DNA of 64,000 bases, taken from contig JAHDXL010000009.1 in NCBI GenBank assembly GCA_023382935.1, positions 60,325 through 124,324 on the forward strand. The letters are read 5' to 3'. Source of the DNA: Phycisphaerales bacterium. GTDB taxonomy: Bacteria > Planctomycetota > Phycisphaerae > Phycisphaerales > UBA1924. Below, one piece after another: positions 17,601 through 26,600 of this stretch. The notes beneath the pieces are model-generated. The model saw only the letters and a program-made list of their open reading frames with translations, did not search any database and was not told where the DNA came from. A program made the position numbers and the translations under genes. Numbering within the stretch: position 1 is the first letter of the stretch; each line of letters begins with the position of its first letter.

Positions 17601-20600
17601 GAGCCTGACGGCCGTGCCAGTCGAACGCGGACTGCGAATCGTGCCGATCGCCAACGCAGACGCGGGGGAGGTGCGTGATCGCGCGCTGGCGATTTACGGT
17701 TCGCAGATCGCGGCGATTCCGGACGCGCAGCCGGTGGACGTGACGATCGACCGGGCATCGAACTCGTTGGAAGTCGTGGCTGACGTCGAGGCAATGACTC
17801 GGTTCATGAGAATCCTCGACGAGTTGCAGCGGCAGATCGGTCCGGCGCGTGAAGTTCGGATGATCGAACTGCGCCTGGCCCAGGTAGGCGAGGTGATCGG
17901 GTTCCTTCGCGAGATGGTGAGCGCGAGTGAATCGCTGAAGGTGAGCGGCGGACCGGAGCCGGTATTCGAGCCGATCGAGACGACCAACTCGCTGCTCATT
18001 GCCGCGCAGCCGGCCCAGTTCGCGGTCATTGAGCAACTGGTGCGGAGCCTGGACAACCAGCAGGTGGCCGAGCGCCCGCCGCTGCGAATCATGAAACTGC
18101 GTTCGACGGATGCGGCGAACTTGGCGAATGTGCTCGAACGCTCGTACTCGCAGCGCCCGGCCGAGGAACGGGCCAAGAAGCCGGCAGACATCCAGGCTGA
18201 CGCGGCGACCAATACGCTGATCGTGTCGGCGCACGACGATGTCATGGCCGAAATTCAGTCGATTGTGCGCGAGTTGAACGAATCGACTTCGTTCGACGAG
18301 GCCGATCGCCAGATCCGCATTTTCCCGCTCAAGATCGCGCGGGCGGAGGAACTGGCCCGGACGATCGACGAGATGTATCCCGAGCCGCCGATGCCGCGCG
18401 ACCAGCGGGGCAATCCGCGTCCTGATCTGCAGCGTCCGAAGGAAATTTTCGTGAGAGGCGACCGGGCGACCAACTCTCTGATCGTGGATGCGCCGACGGA
18501 GAGACTGGCGGGCTTCGAGCAGATCGTCGCGTCGCTGGACAAGGCCAAACTGACGGAGAACGTGGAACTGCGGACCTATCGCGTTGAGCGTGCGGACCTG
18601 GCGGCCGTGCAGGCGACGCTCAAGCAACTGGCCGACAGCGGGGCCCTGTCGAGCAACGTGCAGTCACCCATCACGATCAACGCCGAGCCGGCCAGCCGCA
18701 CCCTGGTGGTGAGCGGCCCGGTGGAGATGTTCGATCGGGTCGAGGCGGTGCTCAAGGACGTGGACGCCAAGTACGCGCTGCCCGCGACCACGCTGCGGAT
18801 GTATCCACTCAGGCACGCGAGGGCGGAGCGGATCAAGACCGTGATTGAGCAAATGCTCTCGGCCCGCCTGCGCGAACAGCGGCGTGAGCAGGGGCTGGCG
18901 GTCGAGCCGGAAGACCTTCTGGAAGTGGCGTCGGATGCGTCTTCGAATACGCTGATCATCTCGGCTCCCGAGGCCTTGCAGGAAGCGGCCAGGCAGTTGA
19001 TCGAGGTTCTGGACACCGAGGCTGCGGCCCTAGGGCGTTCAACGGTGCGCGTGATTCCGCTGACCTACGCCGAAGCCAACCAGGTGGCGGCTACGCTCAA
19101 CCAGGCGCTGCCGACGATGGACCTGCCGAGCGGGGAGAAGGTGTCGATTCTCCCCGCAGCCAGTTCCAATGCGCTGCTGCTGGCCGGTGCCGACGCGGAC
19201 TTGAAGAAGGTGGAGTCGCTGATCGAACCGCTGGATCGGCAGCCGTTCGACCCAGAGAAGCCGGACGTGCGGACGTTCCCGCTGGAGCACGCCGACGCGG
19301 CGACGATTGCCAAGACAGTGGAGCGATTGCTGGTCGACCAGCAGCAGACCGACCCCCGCATCCTGATGCTGCAGATGAGGGCGAGGAACTACCAGTATGC
19401 CGAGACGCCGAAGATTCGCGTCGAGGCTGAGCCGCGGACCAACAGCCTGATCGTGTCGGGTCCGACGGCCACGCTGGAACTGGCGGGGGCGATGATCGAG
19501 CGGCTTGACCAGCCGGCCGAGGATCCCGGGCGCAAGACTGTGACGTTTACTCCGGCTCACGCCGATGCGGCCCAACTGGCGGCAACGGTGAGCAAGTTGA
19601 TGCAGTCGGTTCTGCCGCAGGGGCGGCGACCGATGGAGATCGTGGCTGAGCCGACGTCGGGCACGGTGCTGGTGATCGGGCAGGCGGAGGAAGTGGCGCA
19701 GGCGGTTGCGCAGTTGGCCGAGATCGACGAACGGGCGCCGGCGCTGCCGATGGTGGACGTCAAGTCATTTGAACTTTCACACGCGGATGCGGCGGGGGTG
19801 GCGACGGCCGCTCGGTCGCTGCTGGGCGATCAGTCGCGGTGGCCGATGTCGCTGGTCCGCGCGCAGAAGGCCGGCGTGCGTGTGCCGGCGGTGTCAGTTG
19901 AGCCCGATGCGAGAACGAATCGACTGCTGGTCAGTGCGCCATCGGCGCTGATGCCGCTTGCCGAGCAGTTGATCGGAACGCTCGACCGGCCCCGGCAGAA
20001 CGGCACGATCGAAGTGCAGGTGTTTCGACTGGAGAAGGGCAAGGCCGACTCGGTCGCGACGGCGCTGCAGCAGGCGCTTGCGGCGGGTCTGGAGCCGGGA
20101 GAGAAGCCCGCGACGGTGACGGCCGAGTTGGCGAGCAACTCGCTGGTGGTGGCCGCGTCGAGCGAGCGACTCGCCCGCGCGGGCGAGTTGATCAAGTCGA
20201 TGGACGAAGCGGTCGAGCCGGCGGGCGTGGGTGTTCGAACGGTGTATCTCGAGCACGCTCAGGCCGAGGCGATCGCGCCGCTGGTGCAGCGCATCATCCA
20301 ACGCGACGATCCGCTGGCCGGGGCCGACGCATGGTCGCGGTCGTTCCTGATGCGCGACATGCTGCGATCGGGGTTGAAGATCGAGGACGCGCCGGTGAAG
20401 GTCGTGGCCGAGCCGAGGCTCAACGCACTGGTGATCAGCGCGCCCGCTTCGGTGCTCGAACTGGCCGAACAGGTGGTCAGGGGGCTGGATGTGGACCGCG
20501 GCCCGGGCGGTCCGGGCAGCGATCGCGTGGTGCGTGTGATCACGCTGACCAATGCCGACGTGAGCGCCCTTTCGTCCAACATCGGCGAGTTGTTCACCAG

Positions 20601-23600
20601 CGATCAGAGCGGGCAGGTTCCGCCGACGGTGAAGGTTGACGCACAGAGCAACTCGTTGATCGTGCGCGGCACCAGCGAACAGATCGCCAGCATCGAGGGG
20701 TTGGTCAGGCAACTGGACGCGGCCACGCTGAGTTCGTCGCGCCAAATGCGGCTGATCACGGTGGACCGTTCGCGCGCCGATGCGCAGTTGATGGCACGGA
20801 CGATCCAGCGTCTGCTCGAACAGCAGGGCGGTGTGAAGGTGGAGGTGATCTCGGCCGAGGAGTTGATGAATCGGCGGGAGAAGGAGGGTGGACAGAGCGG
20901 CGACGCCCGCCCCTTTCGACCCATCTTCCACGGGCTCCGGGCCTGGGTGATCGGACACGCCGTCGCGGCCCAACCCGCTGGCGAGTCGAGCCCGGAAGGT
21001 GAAGAAGCATCGATCGTCATCGCGATTGATCCGGCGACCAACTCGCTGCTGGTCGTCGGTTCGCCGCGTCTGACGGATCGCGTGGCGGTCCTCGTCTCTG
21101 AACTCGAGAAGCAGATGCCCGCTGAGCCGACGGGTGTGCGCATCGTCACGCTGCCGTCGACGGCCGACGCACGCAACGTAGCGGACATCGTCGCGCAGAC
21201 GGTGCGAGAAGTGGGCCGCAGCAGCACGACCAACCCGGGCGGCTTCACCGGCAACGTCTCGGTGCGGCCGGACCCGGTGGGCAACGCGGTGATCGTGTGG
21301 GCAAACGAAACGGATTTCGACGCGGTTTCGCAACTCATCACCGGCGTTTCGAGCCTGGCGAGCACGATCGAAGTGACGGTCAAGGTCTACCCGCTTCAGA
21401 ACGTATCGGCCCGACAGGCGGTGGCGTCGTTGCAGGATCTGCTCAGCCCTTCGCCGCGGGGGCGGCAGGCCCAGCAATTGTTTGACATGACGCTGCGCGG
21501 GCCGGACGGACGCCCGGTGCGGGCGCGTGTCGACCCGGGCCGCACCAGCCTCGTGGCGGATCCCAGCGACAGCGCCCTGATCGTCGCCGGTACGGATGAG
21601 ACCATCGCGCTGGTCGATCGATTCATCGGCATGCTCGACCTCAGCCCGGTGTCCAACCGCATGGCCATCCGGCAGTATCCGCTCAGGAGCGCGCAGGCGG
21701 GCGAACTGGCGCAGACGTTTCAGTCGCTCTTCGACGCGCAGCGGACGGGCGCCGGTCGCCAGGCACAGGCGATGCCGCAGGCACGGTTCGTGCCCGACCA
21801 GCGCACCAACAGCATCCTGGTGACCGGCACCAGCGAGCAGCACGCGGAAGTGGTGCGGCTGCTCGCCGAGGCGGACATGAAACTCGACGACGCAAGCGTG
21901 GAGTTGGCAATCATCCCGTTGCGAAACGCATCTCCGACGGCCGTGCGTCGGATCGTTGAGCAGGTTGTAGTGGGTCGCGATCCGGCGCAGCGGGAGCGGA
22001 TCCAGATTTCGGCCGAGGATACCTCGCGACTGTTCGTCGTGAAGGCGCCGAAGGAGGACATGGAGCAGATCCGAGGCATCGTCGCGCAGGTAGACGAAGT
22101 GGAGGTTGGCAGTTTTCCGATCCGATCAATCAGGCTCAAGACGGCCAACTCGCTGGAAGTGGCGCAGCAGTTGCAGCAGTTCTTCCGCGAACGGGGCAAC
22201 ATCTCCGGGCGTCGCGGACCGCAGAGCGGGGGAGCGGCCATCGTCGGCGACGAGCGCAGCGGCACCATCGTCGTGTCGGCGTCGGACCACGACTTCGAAC
22301 AGATTGCCTCGATGGTCGAGATGTTTGACGTACCGGCCGAGAGCCAGCAGGTGCAGTACCGGATTGTCGAACTCAAGAATGCGCGTGTGACCGATATCCG
22401 CAGCACGGTGGAGAACCTGGCGTGGGAACTGCAGAACGAGCGCATGGGCGGCTGGTGGGGCGGGGGCAATCGTCGTTCCAGCGCCGCCACGGGAACGCTG
22501 CTGGTTGAAGCGAACGAACGCACCAACAGTCTGCTCGTCTTCGGGCAGGGCGAAACGGTCGACACCATGCTCGAGATCATCGCCCAACTCGATCGCCCGC
22601 TGGCCGAGCAGACGCGACTTGAAGTGCGCGCGATCAGGGCGAAGGGCTCCGACCTGGCGGCCACGGCGCAGATGATCGAGCGGGCGACCGCTACTCCGGG
22701 ATGGCGCAGTTGGCAGGGACGGGATCCCGACCTGGTGAACGTAGAGGTAGATCGCGAGCGCGGGATCCTGATTCTCATTGGCGACAAGGCGCGCGTGGAC
22801 CTGGCCGAGGGGTACGTTCGCCAGATCGCCGAGGCCGGGGTCGAGGCTGGGCGTTCCGTCAGGTCCGTCAAGTTGCAGCATGCCGATGCCAACAACGCGG
22901 CCGCGAGTTTGTCGCGGTTTTTCACCGACCGGGCCCGGGCTCAGGGTCTGCGCGAGAGCGGCGTTTCGGTGATCGGATCGCGGGAGGGCAACCTGCTATT
23001 GATCTCTGGAGACGAGACCGAACTGGCTATGCTCGATGAACTGGTCGCTCAGATCGACCAGCCCGAACTGGGCGGCGACCGCGTGATCGAGATGATCGGC
23101 GTCAAGCACATCGACCCGGCCGAGGCGGTGCGCACGGTGCAGCAAATGTTCCCCTCGCGCCGCGGCGATGAACAGGTGATCGTGTCGGCCCAGCCGAACC
23201 AGAGTTCCGTGCTGGTCTCTGCCCGGGCCGAGGATGTCCAGAAGATCCGCACGTTGCTGGGGCAGATCGATACGCTTCCATCGGCAGAAACGGCGAAGAT
23301 CGTGACCGTGCCGCTCAAGTCGGCGCGAGCGGCCGACATTGCCAGCACGCTGCGCGACGCGCTGCCCGATGGTGTGCGTGTCCAGATTACGCCAATGGCA
23401 CGCACGAACTCGGTGATGCTGACCGGTTCGGAAGAGGCCATCGCACTGGTACGTGAGCAAATCGCCGGCCTCGACGTGGAGACGGCGCAGTCTCCCGTAG
23501 AGTTCCGTCGCATCGAGATCAAGCACCAGTCGGTGTCCGATGTGGCATTCACCGTGCGGGCCATGATGCGAGGCCGCCCGCGCACGCCCGGCACGCCCGA

Positions 23601-26600
23601 GGCGAACTTCGATCCGGTGTACGACACGAATGTGCTGGCGGTGACTGCGTCTGCTGACGAGATGCCATTCATCGAGCAGATCATCCGGGAGATTGACACT
23701 CCAAAGGCGTCGAACCGGCGGACTCAGTTCGTCAAACTCGTCTACGCACCTGCTGAATCGACGGCCGAAGCACTCAAGGTTTTCTACGGTCGTCTGGCAC
23801 CCGAAGCAGCCACGCCCGCGCAGCGCGACGTGACGATCGTGCCCGATCCGGCGACCAACTCGCTGGTGATCAGTGCGGACGAATCGGTCTGGGGCGGCGT
23901 CGAAAGCCTGCTCAGGCAACTCGACACGGAGGAGTACGACACATCGCAGCAACTGGTGGTCATCCCGCTGCGGCACGCCGATGCGCGCAGCGTCGCGCAA
24001 GCCCTCAATGAGGGCCTGCGGGCGCCTCTTGAAGATCAACTGCGCCGCGAGCAGATGCGCCTGCGCGAGGAGAACCGCGGGCGCAGTCCCAACAACGACT
24101 TCTACGAGCCCACCGTTCTGGTCAGCACCGAGGGCACGCCGACCGTGTCGGCCGAGGTGCAGACCAACTCGCTGATCGTCTTTGCGGGGCGCAAGGAACT
24201 GGAGCGCATCGAGGCGATCGTCAAGCAGTTGGATGTGCCCGACTTCATGCGTCTGCCCCAGCCGCGTGTCATCCCGATCACCAGCGGGCGGGCCTCGGTG
24301 ATCGCCGGGGCCATTCGCCAAGCCTTTGCCACGCAGGGTTCGCGGGCGGGAAGTCCGCGCGAGGTGGTGGTGATCGGCGACGACACCAGCGGAACGCTCA
24401 TCGTCCGGGCCGACGATGAGCAGTTCGAGCAGATTCTCTCGCTTGCAACCACGTTGACCGAGCAAGTGGCTGGCACGCAGGCATCGCCGCGCGTGCTGCG
24501 TTTGAAGCATGTGCCGGCCGTGCGCATGCGCGAGACACTGGTGACGACGTTCACCCCCCTGGCACAACAGCGCAACGAGGCCTTGGCCATCGCGGTCGAC
24601 AGAAACAGCAATGCGCTGATCATCTCGTCGAGCGACGAACTGCACCAGCAGATCGCGGCCCTGGCGGGCGAACTGGACACCGGCCCGATGGGATCTCAGC
24701 CCGAGGCGGCGCCGGGCAGTATGAGCACGCTCGGACAGACGGTGTTGATCGTCGACGTGTCCAACCACGCGCCCGCGGACATGGTGCGCATGCTCGATGT
24801 CTTCGGCGTCACGCGGGCTCAGCCGGCCGACCGGGCCGGCCTGGTGTCCGAACCGGTCACGCTGGTGCCGCTGACGAGCCGGCGCGGGCTGGCGATCATG
24901 GGCTCGCAGCCCGACGTGCTTGTGGTCGCTGAACTGATTTCCAGGCTCGACACGCCGCCGATTGCATCTGCACGGCAGGACATGGTGGTTGTCCCGCTGC
25001 GATTGGGCGACGCGACCAGCGTGGTGGCTTCGATCAATGCGATGCTTGACACGGCGCGGCAGGCCCCGGGTTCGCCGGCAGTGGCCGCGCTGCGTGAGCA
25101 CATCCGCAGGCTCAACCTCCTGCGCGACGGCTTCGACGACAAGCCAATCGAACTCGACCTGAACACGCCGATCCGTGTCATTGCAGACACGGCGACCAAC
25201 TCCGTGATGATCGGCTCCAGCCAGGCCAACGTAGCGGCGATCCGCGAAATCATCAGCCTGTTTGATCGCCTGCCGGTCGGCGAGGCGTTGGTGGTTCGGA
25301 TTTTTCCGCTGGAGAACTCTTCGGCCCAGTCGCTGCGTCCGATCATCGAGGAACTCTTTCGCGAAAGCGAGCGTCTGCGTACCCAGCCGGGAACGCGGCG
25401 TGTCGGCATGCCCAATACGGCCGTCGGTCAGGCACTCGCCGGCGCCATCGCAGTCTCCGTCGACGAGCGCACCAACGCGCTGGTCGTGGCCGGGCGCGAG
25501 GAGGCGCTGGCCCTGGTTGAAGTGCTGATCCGGCAACTCGACGGTGACGACGCCGAACGCGGCTGGATCGAAGCCCACGTCGTGCCGCTCAAGTATGCGG
25601 ATGCGGTCCTTCTTGCCCGCAAGATCGACGAGGTGCTGGTCCGCGGCCTGGGTGACACGCCCGACGAAGTGGGGCTCCAGCGTCAGGTCGGGCGTCTGCG
25701 CCTGGTGCTGGGCGATGGCGCCGAGTCCAAGGCTGTTGATTCCGATGTTTTCGCGCCCATGGCCGGCCTGGTGGTCACGCCGGAGGAGAACCTCAACGCG
25801 CTCATCGTGGTGGGCACACCCACCAACGTCAAGGTGGTGCAGGAACTGGTCAAGACGCTCGACGTCGAACTGGCCAGTGCCCAGAACGCCGTGCAGGTGA
25901 TTCCGCTGCAGCACGCGGCGGCAGACCGGGTGTCATCCATTCTCACCCAGATTTTCCGCCAGCGCGAGGCGCTACCGACGTTCCGCCCGGAAGATCGCGT
26001 GGTGATCAGCGTGGATTCGAGGACGAACGCGCTGGTGGTGTCAACCAGTCCGCGCAGTTTTGAGTTGCTGCGCGGGCTGCTCAACACGCTCGACACCGAG
26101 GAAACGCGTTTTGCGGTCGGGCTGCACGTGGTGCAGGTGCCCAATGCCGACGTGCGCGACCTGGCGCCGAAACTTCAGAGGCTGATGCGTGAACGCATCC
26201 AGGCGACGCGACGAAGCGGGGACTTGCAGTCTCCCGAAGATGTGTTCAGCATTGAGCCGGTGCCTTCGACCAATTCGCTGATCGTCGCGGCCAGCGACGA
26301 AAACCTCGCGCTGCTGCGGGAGTTCATCGAGAGTCTGACCAGCGGCGGGCGAGCGATCAGCGACGCCGAGCGCATGGAATTGATTCCCATCGAGTCTCCC
26401 GGGCGGGCCAGCGAGATCGCCCAGGCGGTGAACTCGCTCTACGTGCAGAAGGAGAACGAGCGTCGCGGGGACCGATCGGTGACGCTGATCGCCAATGACC
26501 GGCTCAACGCGCTGATCGCCACGGGCACGGCGTCCGACATCGCCGCCATTCGCGGCTTCGTGGCCCGGCTCGACCAGGCACGGGTAGAAACGGTGCAGGA

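Noticed and set aside
17257..18627. 456-codon minus-strand frame, and a similar 649-codon one at 19894-21843
   Set aside because: They are antisense shadows of gspD with low-complexity Arg/His-rich products and no start signals.
22996..25914. 972-codon open frame on the minus strand inside gspD
   Set aside because: It is antisense to the giant secretin. It shows no family signature, and its composition (rich in His/Arg/Asp) is that expected from reading a GC-rich gene backwards.
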